From Nitrospira sp. UBA5698 (GTDB lineage: Bacteria > Nitrospirota > Nitrospiria > Nitrospirales > Nitrospiraceae), in the NCBI GenBank assembly GCA_002420115.1, contig DIHK01000063.1, positions 114,501-151,511 on the forward strand: a stretch of 37,011 bases of DNA. The letters are read 5' to 3'. The translations under genes were made by a program, and so were the position numbers. Positions 15,250-24,285 of the stretch are shown piece by piece; within the stretch, counting starts at the first letter, position 1, and every line of letters starts with the position of its first letter. A model generated the notes under the pieces. The model saw only the letters and a program-made list of their open reading frames with translations. It did no database searches and was not told the origin of the DNA.

Positions 15250-17016
15250 ATGAAAGGTGTCAGCATCTGTATGAAACAGAACCAATCGTCAGCATCCACC
15301 GGCCCGAATGCCACGGGCTTCTCACCAGGGTTTGCCTCACTCGGGCTTGAAGCGCCGCTTCTCACGACTCTGGAAACCTTGGGCTATGAAGAACCGACTC
15401 CGATCCAACGGGAGGCCATTCCACCGCTGCTGGCAGGTCGAGACCTTCTCGGACAGGCGGCCACAGGGACCGGTAAGACTGCGGCCTTCGCATTACCGAT
15501 GCTGCAGCGAATCACGCATGCGGAAAAAGCTCGTCCCTCGGCGCTTGTGCTCGTGCCGACCCGCGAATTGGCGATTCAAGTCGGGGAAGCGATGCAGCGG
15601 TACGGCAAGGAATTACGGATGAGTGTGTTGGCGGTGTATGGTGGACAGGCTATCGGGCCGCAGTTGCACGCACTCAAGCGGGGCATCGATGTGGTCGTGG
15701 CTACCCCTGGACGAGCTCTGGATCATATTCGCCGCGGGACGCTGAAGCTGCAAGAGGTGAAGATCGTCGTCTTGGACGAAGCAGATGAAATGCTCGACAT
15801 GGGGTTTGCGGATGACCTGGACGCGATTCTGACAGGCACCCCCAAGGCCAAACAGACTGCCTTGTTCTCAGCGACGATGCCCCCACGGATTCGCTCAATC
15901 GCCCACCGGCATCTCCACAATCCCGTCGAGATCACGATTGCAAAAGAACCTATCAAATCCGGCACGGCTCCGCGCGTCCAGCAAGCGGCCTATATCGTCA
16001 CGAGACAGCATCGAGGCGCCGCCCTCGCCCGCGTCATTGAGGTAGCCGGTGCAAAATCAGCATTGGTCTTCTGTCGAACCAGACTGGAAGTTGATGAAGT
16101 GACGGTGATGCTCACGGGGCGTGGTCATCGTGCTGAGGCAATCCACGGCGGCATGAACCAGGGACAGCGCGATCGCGTCATGCAGGCGTTCAAGGCGGGG
16201 CAAACAGAATTATTAGTCGCAACCGATGTCGCGGCGCGCGGTCTGGATATTCCACAGGTCTCACATGTGATCAATTACGATCTCCCGTCCTCAGCTGAAG
16301 TGTACGTGCATCGGATCGGTCGGACCGGCCGAGCCGGTCGGGAAGGCGTGGCCATCACGATCCTTGACCCTCGAGAACAACGGTTGCTGCGAACGATTGA
16401 GCAACACACGAAGGCTCAGGTCACTGTGTTGCCGGTACCCAGCGTCGCCGACCTTCGCGCCAAACAATTGGAGCGGATCCACGCGACTATGGCAGAGGTC
16501 TTGCTTGAGGGTAAGCTGGAAGGGTTCACTCCCCTTGTTGATCGGCTGATTGCCTCCCATTCACCAGCCGATGTTGCGGCGGCTGCGATCAAACTGCTTG
16601 TGCGGACCCAAGGTGGGGAGCGTCCAGAACAAGAGATTCCAGCGTTGCCTCCCCGGCAGGCTGAATTCGGAAGACCGCTCCGGCAGGCCGGTCGCTATGA
16701 CGATCGGTCCCGGAGCATGCCCTCTCGACCCGATCGTCGGCCGACAGGGACGCCACGTCATGGTGGCGGGCGGGAGACCGGCATGGCGCGGGTATACATC
16801 GGCGCCGGACGCGAGGCGGGTATCAGACCGGGCGATCTTGTAGGCGCAATTGCCAACGAGGTGAAGGTCAACTCCAGCGTTATCGGTGCGATTGAAGTTG
16901 AAGAGCGGTTTTCTCTGGTCGATGTTCCGGAATCCCTCGCTCCCCGTATTATTCAACAGCTCAGCCGTGCGCGGATCAAGGGGAGAAAAGTATCGGTACG
17001 AATCTTTCGCGAGTAA
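15250..17016 (+). CDS. deaD: DEAD-box ATP-dependent RNA helicase, DeaD/CsdA type
   Basis: 588 residues. Q motif GYEEPTPIQREAIP; motif I ATGTGKT; Ib TPGR; motif II VLDEADEML; motif III SATMP; motif V ATDVAARGLDIP; motif VI HRIGRTGRAGREG. After a Pro/Arg-rich linker (about 458-512) comes a DbpA/CsdA-type RNA-binding domain, ARVYIGAGREAGIRPGDLVGAIANEV...VSVRIF. Such helicases unwind rRNA and mRNA structures in ribosome assembly and cold adaptation. ATG 15250 and ATG 15271 are both possible, neither with a strong ribosome site, which fits translation from a structured leader. It is monocistronic. Confidence 0.93.
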   Translation: MKGVSICMKQNQSSASTGPNATGFSPGFASLGLEAPLLTTLETLGYEEPTPIQREAIPPLLAGRDLLGQAATGTGKTAAFALPMLQRITHAEKARPSALVLVPTRELAIQVGEAMQRYGKELRMSVLAVYGGQAIGPQLHALKRGIDVVVATPGRALDHIRRGTLKLQEVKIVVLDEADEMLDMGFADDLDAILTGTPKAKQTALFSATMPPRIRSIAHRHLHNPVEITIAKEPIKSGTAPRVQQAAYIVTRQHRGAALARVIEVAGAKSALVFCRTRLEVDEVTVMLTGRGHRAEAIHGGMNQGQRDRVMQAFKAGQTELLVATDVAARGLDIPQVSHVINYDLPSSAEVYVHRIGRTGRAGREGVAITILDPREQRLLRTIEQHTKAQVTVLPVPSVADLRAKQLERIHATMAEVLLEGKLEGFTPLVDRLIASHSPADVAAAAIKLLVRTQGGERPEQEIPALPPRQAEFGRPLRQAGRYDDRSRSMPSRPDRRPTGTPRHGGGRETGMARVYIGAGREAGIRPGDLVGAIANEVKVNSSVIGAIEVEERFSLVDVPESLAPRIIQQLSRARIKGRKVSVRIFRE

Positions 17017-17119
17017 CCGAGCTGCGGAGCAAGAAGGTTTCAAGCCTATGTGAGAGCGTGACACCCAGCGTGCATGGTCACGCGGGTCTCAACGATAACC
17101 CATTGCTGATCTTTGCCAC

Positions 17120-17135
17120 GCCACCCTTCGGTGGC
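17120..17135. other. Small GC-rich hairpin in the leader of the RuBisCO-like gene
   Basis: GCCACC-CTTC-GGTGGC, a 6-bp stem with tetraloop, about 110 bases before the RuBisCO-like start and 100 bases after the helicase stop. There is no T-tract; it could end the helicase mRNA or lie in the next leader. Confidence 0.3.
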
Positions 17136-17242
17136 TGGCCTGGTCTGGCGATGACGCTTCTGGTTGGGGTGTTTCTGTATCGCGTTGCGATCGTTCCTTC
17201 CAGATGGTCACATACTGTTCCTCACCCCGTCTCTTGAAGGCG

Positions 17243-18394
17243 ATGAGCCTCTCACCATCTATGATGAATGCGAGAGTTCCTGACGGAGCAGAGTTTCTGA
17301 CTGCAGTGTACGAGATTGATGGGCCCGCATCCACTGCTCAGATGATGGCCGAGCGTATCTGTTTCGACCAAACTATCGAAGCAGAGGCCGATCTGCTTCC
17401 GCACGTACTCCAATCAGAGATCGTGGGGCAAGTTCAGAACTTGCAACAAACCGCTGGGGGACGGTATGAAGCCACCATTCGGTTTCGAGGCGAACTTCTA
17501 AGTGGTGACTGTGCGGATCTCCTGAATGTGCTATTTGGGACCAGCAGCCTTCGTGGAGATGTCAGATTGCTGTCCTTTACGATGACGGATGGACTGCTGT
17601 CGTCTTGGCAAGGTCCTCGATTTGGTCTTGAACGCATCAGGCAGATCCTCGCTGTTCGCACCCGTCCGCTCCTTTGTGGTGTGTTGAAGCCGCTGGGTCG
17701 GACCGCGACGGAACTTGCTGAGTTGGCTGCTCAGCTTGTCGAGGGTGAGGTGGATCTGATCAAAGACGATCAGAGCCTGGTGAATCAACGCTGGAGTCCA
17801 TTCGAGGAGCGAGTGTCCCGTTGTGCAGAGGCCATCGATGACAGGAGTCGGCGGCGAGGCCGCCCCTGTCTCTATTTTGCCCATGTCAGTGGTGCCTCTG
17901 AAACCATGCGGAAGCGAGCGGCACGAGCCAGGGCACTCGGTGCCACTGGTCTTTTGATCGCGCCGGGCCTGACAGGATTCGATGCCATGAGGTCGCTCAG
18001 TTCGGACGAGAGTCTCAATCTGCCGCTCCTGAGTCATCCAGCTTTTCTGGGTGCATCGGTCGGTTCCGAGAGGGGCGGGGTTGCACCAGGCGTTCTGTAT
18101 GGACTGCTGCCTCGCCTCGCTGGTGCCGATCTCACCATCTATCCGGCTTTCGGTGCAGGCTACCCTATGTCACAACAGGACTGTCTCTCGATCGCACAGC
18201 GCTGTCGGGAATCGTGGGAGGCTCTCCACCCAACAATGCCGGCTGTCGGTGGACGAATCGGGCCGGAACGATTGTCAGAGCTGCGGACGGTGTTAGGTTC
18301 GGATCTTGCCTTTATAGTCGGAAGCCGCATTCAGAAAGACTCGGAAGGAATTCCCGCGGCATTGAGGGAGTTTCACCGTGCGATGCGGGATTGA
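17243..18394 (+). CDS. RuBisCO-like protein (form IV)
   Basis: 383 residues from ATG 17243 (ATGs at 17261 and 17264 are alternatives). An N-terminal alpha/beta domain is followed by a TIM barrel with the RuBisCO large-subunit order: GVLKPLGR (Lys149; the second Lys of KPK is Leu), the carbamylation-site region GEVDLIKDDQSL (Lys174, Asp175, Asp176, Gln177), YFAHVSG, LLSHPAFLG, and a loop-6 region reading RLAGADLTIYPAFGAGYP. Loss of several RuBisCO residues marks it as a non-carboxylating RuBisCO-like protein. Known members are enolases or isomerases in methionine salvage, but no methionine-salvage genes are near, so the reaction is open. Gln177 stands where RuBisCO and MtnW carry a metal-ligand Glu. 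Confidence 0.88.
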   Translation: MSLSPSMMNARVPDGAEFLTAVYEIDGPASTAQMMAERICFDQTIEAEADLLPHVLQSEIVGQVQNLQQTAGGRYEATIRFRGELLSGDCADLLNVLFGTSSLRGDVRLLSFTMTDGLLSSWQGPRFGLERIRQILAVRTRPLLCGVLKPLGRTATELAELAAQLVEGEVDLIKDDQSLVNQRWSPFEERVSRCAEAIDDRSRRRGRPCLYFAHVSGASETMRKRAARARALGATGLLIAPGLTGFDAMRSLSSDESLNLPLLSHPAFLGASVGSERGGVAPGVLYGLLPRLAGADLTIYPAFGAGYPMSQQDCLSIAQRCRESWEALHPTMPAVGGRIGPERLSELRTVLGSDLAFIVGSRIQKDSEGIPAALREFHRAMRD

Positions 18395-18619
18395 GGTTTG
18401 ATGTTGAGCACATATTTCGTGACGCGTATCTCCTTCCGGATCAAGCGGCTTCACACTGGATGAACGACGAATCTTATCGCAGCGGCGTAATCGTGGATGC
18501 AGTCGAAATATTGGTCCATCATGCGGGACGGCTGATCACCACTTCCTAAACTGCAGGGGGCTTTGGTATGCTCCATATAATCAGTGCAGAGATGCTGATG
18601 TACTCGTAGGGAGGGAACG

Positions 18620-18925
18620 ATGAAGATCTCCACCAGGTTCTTTGCGATGCTCCGCACGTTCGGCCATCTGTGGACCGATCTACCGATATTACTTCGATTG
18701 CTCAAAGCCTGGAAGCAAGGCAACTACAGAGGACTCTCGGTGCGTACTATTGCATCAATCGCCGTATCCATCCTCTATATTCTGAGTCCTGTGGACGCGA
18801 TCCCGGATTTTATTCCGGGAATCGGATTGATTGATGATGCCGCGATACTCGCACTACTGCTCCATAGTCTTGCGCAGGATCTCGCGGCATTTCGTCTGTG
18901 GGAGCAGAATCGTCACGGAGTCTAA
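18620..18925 (+). CDS. DUF1232 (YkvA-like) membrane protein
   Basis: 101 residues from ATG 18620, with GTAGGGAGGG upstream. Contains the DUF1232 signature ILYILSPVDAIPDFIPGIGLIDDAAILALLLHSL, a hydrophobic hairpin of two segments around the conserved SPVDAIPD-F-PGIGLIDD core. Function unknown; members are inner-membrane associated. Its TAA stop (18923-18925) overlaps the TAG stop of the convergent hrpB gene in the four bases CTAA. Confidence 0.85.
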   Translation: MKISTRFFAMLRTFGHLWTDLPILLRLLKAWKQGNYRGLSVRTIASIAVSILYILSPVDAIPDFIPGIGLIDDAAILALLLHSLAQDLAAFRLWEQNRHGV

Positions 18926-21456
18926 CCAGCATCATTTCGCCGTTTCACTTTGGCAGTCGGGATGGCACTCAGCGGATCCTCGGGCCAATGGTGCTTGGGA
19001 TACCGACCACGCAGCTCTTTTCGCACCTCTTGGTATGCTCGTTTCCAGAAACCACCCAGATCTTGTGTGACTTGCATCGGTCGCTTGGCCGGTGAGAGGA
19101 GGTGTAGCATCACGGGAACGCGACCACCGGCAACTCGGGGTGTCTCCTGACAGCCGAACATCTCTTGTAACCGGACTGCGAGTACCGGAGGACCTGACGC
19201 ACTGTAGTCCAGGCGGAGACGGGAACCACTCGGTACCGTGATATGGGTCGGAGCCAGCTGATCAAGACGTGTATGCTGTTCGTATGTGAGCATGGCATGC
19301 AAGGGAGGACGAACGTCCATCCTGATTACGGCATTCAGGGTAGTCATGCCTGACACAAATGGACCGAGCCACGTCCCCAATGTCTGTAACAGTGTTTCTT
19401 CTGAAAGATCAGGCCATTCCGAATCCGACCCTTCGAGCTGTTTCAGCCAGGCAATGCGAGTGAGCCATTGAGTGAGTTCTGGAGTAAAATGGAGTGTCTG
19501 CAGTCCTGCTTGACCAATCCCTTGCAGCAGGGCGGTCGTGACGAGCTGCTGCTCAGGATTTGAAATCCCTTCTTCTGTGAGCACAACCGCTCCGAACCGA
19601 CGGCGACGCAACGCTCGAACCGCACCGAGCCGTTCGTCCCACACGACTGACTGCTCTTCGACCAGTTGGTCACGGTACAATGATGCAATGTCTTCGGCGG
19701 CAACGGGAGCCGCAAGGGTGATCCCTGCCCACTGCGTGGCTCCATCCAGGTCAGCGATGACGAGAAATGGCTCCTTGCTTAAGAGGTCTGGGCGTATGAA
19801 TCTGGCACCGCGCCCATTGGCGAGTAGGTAGCGAGGTTCATCACCAGACTGTCGTTTCGCGATTCGATCTGGGTAGGCCAGCGCAAGTAGTAGTCCAGCG
19901 TTCCGAGACAGGTCAAAATCGTCAGTCTGTTGTAACCGCCCGAAGAGGCCGGCCAGTTGCCGTCTCCAAAGTTCAGCGGTTTGTTTCACTCGATGAACGG
20001 CAGCCCGATCCACTGTCAGACCGGAAGTCGAATCATAGTCTCCTCGCAAGGCATCAAGCCTGATCCGCAGATCGACTGTGTGTAGTTCACGTGAACCATG
20101 CAGAATTTCGCGTTCACTCAATAGCGCCGCTAATTCACAAGCTTGGCCCGCAAGTCCGCGTGGAACGGATTTGAGCAGCATATGAGCCAGACGAGGGTGT
20201 ACGGGCAAATCAGTCATGGCCCGGCCATGATTCGTGAGGTGACCATCTGCCGTGAACGCCTCGAGTCGGATCAGGAGATCGTTGGCCTGTGCGATTGCAG
20301 CCTCCGGAGGAGGCGTCAGCCATGACAAGTCCATGGGATTCTGAGTGCCCCACTGAGCTAAATCGAGCAACAACGGTGTCAGATCAGCCTCCAGTATTTC
20401 CGGAGGACGGTGGGTCGTCAGGGTGGCCTGCTCTCGTTCCGTCCAGAGTCGATAGCATAGGCCTGGTTCCAATCGGCCGGCCCGACCACGGCGTTGTTCG
20501 GCTGAATCTTGCGTGACACGAATCGTTTCTAATCGTGTTAAACCTGAACGTGGATCGAAGCGAGGTTGTCGGAGCCGACCAGCGTCGATGACCACCCGCA
20601 CACCCTCAATCGTCAAACTTGTTTCTGCGATGGATGTGGCGAGCACGATCTTTCGTGTTCCGAGAGCCGAGGGGCGAATGGCGGCATCCTGCTGCTCCTG
20701 CGGCAGGTCACCATGCAGCGGGGCGATGCGTACGGAGGGGCCAAGGTTGGCGTCCTGTAGCATCCGTTCAACTCGGCGGATCTCTGCCATTCCAGGGAGA
20801 AAGACCAACAGACTCCCCTGATCCTTTGAGAGTGAGTGTCGGATCAGTTGTGTGATGGCCACATCGAGTCGTCCGGTGAGGGGCTGATCCAAATAACGAG
20901 TCTCGACTGGAAACATACGGCCGTGACACGTCATGAACGGCGCCTCATTGAGCAATGTGCCGACGTGGCCACAGTCGAGTGTTGCGGACATGACCAGCAA
21001 GCGAAGGTCGGGGCGGAAGAGCCGTTGCGCTTCACGACAGAGAGTCAGTCCCAGGTCGGCTTGGACGCTGCGCTCATGGAATTCATCGAACATGACGATT
21101 CCATAAGCCTCAAGCGACGGATCCTGTTGCAGCAGCCTGGTCAGCACACCCTCGGTCACGACCTCGAGTTTCGTGTTCGGCCCCACTTTAGTGTCAAGCC
21201 GCATGCGATAGCCGACGGTTTCTCCAATGCGCTCCTGACGCTGCTTTGCCATGTAGTGAGCGGCAGCTCGTGCCGCAAGTCGCCGAGGCTCAAGCAGTAG
21301 TAGTTTTTTCCCGGCGAGCCAGGGGGCGTTCAGCAGTGCCAACGGGATGCGGGTCGTTTTCCCTGATCCTGGCGGGGCGCTGATGAGCGCATTCTGACCC
21401 GTCGCCAGTGCTCGATGAATCTCGGGGAGAATTTCTTCTATTGGAAGTCTCGACAT
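18922..21456 (-). CDS. hrpB: ATP-dependent helicase HrpB
   Basis: 844 residues from ATG 21456. DEAH/RHA-type helicase: motif I APPGSGKTTRIP, Ia LEPRRLAARAAA, motif II FDEFHERS, motif III SATLD, motif V TSIAETSLTIEGV, motif VI QRRGRAGRLEPG, then the helicase-associated winged-helix region and the HrpB-specific C-terminus ending RGRYPKHHWPEDPLSA. The cellular role of HrpB is not settled; RNA-related functions and effects on adhesion or virulence have been reported in some bacteria. The gene is full length with a short basic tail (TAKVKRRNDAG). Confidence 0.94.
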   Translation of the reverse strand: MSRLPIEEILPEIHRALATGQNALISAPPGSGKTTRIPLALLNAPWLAGKKLLLLEPRRLAARAAAHYMAKQRQERIGETVGYRMRLDTKVGPNTKLEVVTEGVLTRLLQQDPSLEAYGIVMFDEFHERSVQADLGLTLCREAQRLFRPDLRLLVMSATLDCGHVGTLLNEAPFMTCHGRMFPVETRYLDQPLTGRLDVAITQLIRHSLSKDQGSLLVFLPGMAEIRRVERMLQDANLGPSVRIAPLHGDLPQEQQDAAIRPSALGTRKIVLATSIAETSLTIEGVRVVIDAGRLRQPRFDPRSGLTRLETIRVTQDSAEQRRGRAGRLEPGLCYRLWTEREQATLTTHRPPEILEADLTPLLLDLAQWGTQNPMDLSWLTPPPEAAIAQANDLLIRLEAFTADGHLTNHGRAMTDLPVHPRLAHMLLKSVPRGLAGQACELAALLSEREILHGSRELHTVDLRIRLDALRGDYDSTSGLTVDRAAVHRVKQTAELWRRQLAGLFGRLQQTDDFDLSRNAGLLLALAYPDRIAKRQSGDEPRYLLANGRGARFIRPDLLSKEPFLVIADLDGATQWAGITLAAPVAAEDIASLYRDQLVEEQSVVWDERLGAVRALRRRRFGAVVLTEEGISNPEQQLVTTALLQGIGQAGLQTLHFTPELTQWLTRIAWLKQLEGSDSEWPDLSEETLLQTLGTWLGPFVSGMTTLNAVIRMDVRPPLHAMLTYEQHTRLDQLAPTHITVPSGSRLRLDYSASGPPVLAVRLQEMFGCQETPRVAGGRVPVMLHLLSPAKRPMQVTQDLGGFWKRAYQEVRKELRGRYPKHHWPEDPLSAIPTAKVKRRNDAG

Positions 21457-21548
21457 GACGTGATACGGTCATCCATTGGCTCGAACACTGTACCAGAACG
21501 GAACGAGGCTGAGGAATGGCGAATCTCAACTCGTGTGAGGAACCACTG

Positions 21549-21746
21549 ATGTCGATGTATCGTTGGAGTACGGACAAACCAACCCAACCTGGCTGGTATT
21601 GGTTTCGCGGGAAGGCTCATGAAGCGGATGCCTTCATTGTCCTTATCGATGAGGCTGGACAGTTCCAATGGCCGGATGGAGGATTCCAAGAAGTTTCGCT
21701 GACTCGTGGCGAATGGGCCGGTCCCATCCAAGAGCCAGACGAATAG
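21549..21746 (+). CDS. Small hypothetical protein with WYWFRG motif
   Basis: 65 residues from ATG 21549, preceded by GTGTGAGG eight bases upstream; ATG 21516 is in frame but too close to its GAGG. Trp- and acid-rich: YRWSTDKPTQPGWYWFRGKAHEADAFIVLIDEAGQFQWPDGGFQEVSLTRGEWAGPIQEPDE. The spacing of KPTxPGWYWFR, FIVLID and GEWAGPI resembles small single-domain beta proteins that are widespread but unnamed. No signal peptide. It is divergent from hrpB and ends 71 bases before a palindromic repeat. Confidence 0.65.
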   Translation: MSMYRWSTDKPTQPGWYWFRGKAHEADAFIVLIDEAGQFQWPDGGFQEVSLTRGEWAGPIQEPDE

Positions 21747-21817
21747 TGTTTCAAGACTGGCTGTAGATTCTTACCTGTCTCTCCGTCTCTACCCCTCGAT
21801 GTGTCCGCCATCGTGCC

Positions 21818-22030
21818 AGCCCGCATCATTCATGAGCGCTTTTACGACAACCACCGATACGCCGCTGCGACAAGCCTGCCTGCGTTTGCGCTGCAGCCAG
21901 GCGGGCAGGCTCGTCCTTCGCGACCTCGACAGACTGTTTCAAGTATGCCTCGGTCCCTCGGCGCTCCGCGTGCCCGTCTCGCATAGCGTCTTGGTGGTTT
22001 CATGACAAACCGTCATGAATAATGTGGGCT
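21818..22030. repeat. Palindromic mobile repeat, family 1, copy C (inverted)
   Basis: A 213-base element. Left end AGCCCGCATCATTCATGA (21818-21835) and right end TCATGAATAATGTGGGCT (22013-22030) are inverted repeats with 16 of 18 matches. Read on the minus strand, its interior follows copies A and B: GAGACGG, GCACGCGGAGC, GAGGCATACT, TGTCGAGG, CGAGCCTGC and GCAGGCTTGTCGC, but it lacks the 39-base nested insertion. Its right end reads GGGCTAG and lies 9 bases before the ATG of the transporter gene. Confidence 0.75.
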
Positions 22031-22041
22031 AGGATGGTCGC

Positions 22042-23487
22042 ATGACTTTCGATGAGGGCAGCTCTATTGCGACGGCGGTTCCACAACGTCTAGATCGATT
22101 GCCCTGGTCGCGCTGGCACTGGCGAATCGTCGGGGCGCTCGGAGTGACCTGGTTGCTCGATGGACTGGAAGTATCCATCGTGGCTGCACTCGGCCCGATG
22201 TTGACCCACCCGAACACATTACATCTCACACGCTCAGAAGTCGGACTCACGGCCTCTGCGTATTTGGCAGGATCGGTCGTTGGAGCACTCCTCTTCTCGT
22301 ATCTCACGGATCGGCAAGGTCGAAAGAAATGGTTCATGATCACTTTGGCCTTGTATCTGACGGCGACGGTATTGACGGCGTTATCGTGGGACCTCATGAG
22401 CTTCATGTTTTTCAGATTTTTGACCGGTGCCGGCATCGGCGGGGAATATGTTGCAATCAATTCGGCCATCGATGAATTGATTCCCGCCCGAAACCGAGGG
22501 CATACCGATCTGGCGATCAACGGGACGTGGTGGCTTGGCTCGGCTGCCGGCGCACTGTTGACCTTGCTGTTACTGAATCCCGCGATCTTTCCTGAATCAG
22601 TCGGCTGGCGGCTGTGCTTTGTATTCGGTGCAGTGCTGGGCGTGGCAATCATCATCGTTCGGCGTGTGATTCCTGAAAGCCCACGGTGGCTGATGACGCA
22701 CGGTCGCGTGCGTGAGGCAGAAGCCATTGTGTCGCAGATTGAACGAGAGGTGGAGCAGGACCAAGGAACGTCGCTGACGGAGCCTCATGGGACAAATACG
22801 GTCCACGCTCGCCCCCATGCGAGTATTTCGACTGTCGCCCGAGAACTCTTCCAGTCCTATCCTCGACGGACGGTATTGGGCATTGGACTGATGGTGACAC
22901 AATCGTTCATGTATAACGCGATCTCATTTACCTATCCGCTGCTGCTCACCACATACTATGCCGTGACCAGCAACGATGTTGGGTTGTACCTCTTGCCGTT
23001 CGCGGCAGGCAACTTTCTTGGCCCGCTGCTGTTGGGACGATTGTTTGATACGGTCGGCCGAAAAGTGATGATCAGCTTCACGTATGGAATTGCCGGTGTC
23101 CTTTTGTCGGTGACAGGCTATCTGTTTTGGATGAACGCATTGACGCTGTCGACGCAGATGCTGCTCTGGTCGCTGATGTTCTTCTTTGCCTCGGCCGGGG
23201 CGAGTGCGGCCTATCTGACAGTCAGCGAAATCTTTCCGATGGAAATCCGTGCGATGGCGATCGCTTGTTTCTTCATCGTGGCACAAGGAGCCGGCATTGC
23301 AGCACCGTGGCTTTATGGAATGATGATTGAAACATCAGCTGCCAGTGTCTTCTACGGTTATCTGCTCGGGGGTGGCATGATGTTGCTCGGGGCGGTGCTC
23401 GAGTTGTGGCTTGGTGTGAAAGCAGAGCGGCAACCGCTCGAACATCTCGCGCCGCCACTCTCGGCTAGGACTCCGGGGTCCGTATGA
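22042..23487 (+). CDS. MFS transporter, sugar-porter-like
   Basis: 481 residues with 12 predicted membrane segments in two six-helix halves and a central cytoplasmic loop (about 215-265). The loop 2-3 motif is DRQGRKKWF; helix 4-5 carries RFLTGAGIGGEYVAINSAIDELIPARNRG, and the second half repeats RLFDTVGRKVM and SEIFPMEIRAMA, typical of the sugar-porter or metabolite:H+ symporter branch of the major facilitator superfamily. The substrate is unknown. The only ribosome-site-like bases (AGGATGG, 22031-22037) lie right at the edge of repeat copy C. The gene ends 24 bases before the stop of the convergent TerC-like gene. Confidence 0.88.
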   Translation: MTFDEGSSIATAVPQRLDRLPWSRWHWRIVGALGVTWLLDGLEVSIVAALGPMLTHPNTLHLTRSEVGLTASAYLAGSVVGALLFSYLTDRQGRKKWFMITLALYLTATVLTALSWDLMSFMFFRFLTGAGIGGEYVAINSAIDELIPARNRGHTDLAINGTWWLGSAAGALLTLLLLNPAIFPESVGWRLCFVFGAVLGVAIIIVRRVIPESPRWLMTHGRVREAEAIVSQIEREVEQDQGTSLTEPHGTNTVHARPHASISTVARELFQSYPRRTVLGIGLMVTQSFMYNAISFTYPLLLTTYYAVTSNDVGLYLLPFAAGNFLGPLLLGRLFDTVGRKVMISFTYGIAGVLLSVTGYLFWMNALTLSTQMLLWSLMFFFASAGASAAYLTVSEIFPMEIRAMAIACFFIVAQGAGIAAPWLYGMMIETSAASVFYGYLLGGGMMLLGAVLELWLGVKAERQPLEHLAPPLSARTPGSV

Positions 23488-23511
23488 AGGGGTAGGAGAC
23501 AGACGTCGATA

Positions 23512-24285
23512 TCAGCCGTCTTCCTTCAAAACTTGGTGCTGCTCATCTGAGTATCGATGGTGGAGCTTCACCGGTGGCGTATGGCGTGCACGGATTCGTA
23601 TGTTGATCATCTCCACCGCGACTGAAAATGCCATAGCAAAGTAGATGTAGCCCTTGGGGACGTGCACGTCGAAGCCCTCAACCATCAAGGTCACTCCGAC
23701 CAAGATAAGGAACGACAGAGCCAGTATTTTAATCGTCGGATGGGCATCGACGAAATCGCCGATAGGACGAGCCGCGAACATCATGACGAGGACGGCCAGA
23801 ATGATGGCAGTGGCCATGACCGACACCTCGTTCACCAGTCCAACGGCAGTGATGACGGAGTCCAAAGAGAATACAAGGTCTAAGATGGCGATCTGGAGGA
23901 GCATCATGCCCAGCCCGACCGGGACGGATGTGTCGGCTTGTTCGGTCTCTCCTTCCAAACTATTGTGGATCTCATGTGTGGCCTTTGCGAGGAGAAAGAG
24001 GCCGCCGACGATCAGAATCATGTCGCGGCCGGAGATGGCCTGATCCAGCAGGGTGAATACCGGTGCCGTCAGGCCCATCACGAGCGAAATCGAGAATAGA
24101 AGTCCCAACCGCGCAAACATGGCCAGCCCTAACCCCAGCCGGCGGGCCAAGTCACGCTGGTGTTTGGGGAGCCGAGCGACGAGGACCGAGATGAAAATGA
24201 TGTTGTCGATGCCAAGTACAATCTCAAGGGCCGCAAGAGTTCCCAATGCGATCCACATTTCAGGATTCGTCAGCCAATCGAACAT
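23512..24285 (-). CDS. TerC family integral membrane protein
   Basis: 257 residues from ATG 24285 with GGAGGATGAG upstream. TerC fold: seven or so hydrophobic helices with the paired acidic signatures LEIVLGIDNIIFISVL (helix 1) and AILDLVFSLDSVITAVG (helix 4), then ARPIGDFVDAHPTIKILALSFLILVGVTLMVEGF. TerC proteins have been implicated in tellurite resistance and in Mn2+ export that metallates secreted enzymes; here the role is inferred. The cytosolic tail HHRYSDEQHQVLKEDG is short, with no CBS or CorC domain. Confidence 0.9.
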   Translation of the reverse strand: MFDWLTNPEMWIALGTLAALEIVLGIDNIIFISVLVARLPKHQRDLARRLGLGLAMFARLGLLFSISLVMGLTAPVFTLLDQAISGRDMILIVGGLFLLAKATHEIHNSLEGETEQADTSVPVGLGMMLLQIAILDLVFSLDSVITAVGLVNEVSVMATAIILAVLVMMFAARPIGDFVDAHPTIKILALSFLILVGVTLMVEGFDVHVPKGYIYFAMAFSVAVEMINIRIRARHTPPVKLHHRYSDEQHQVLKEDG

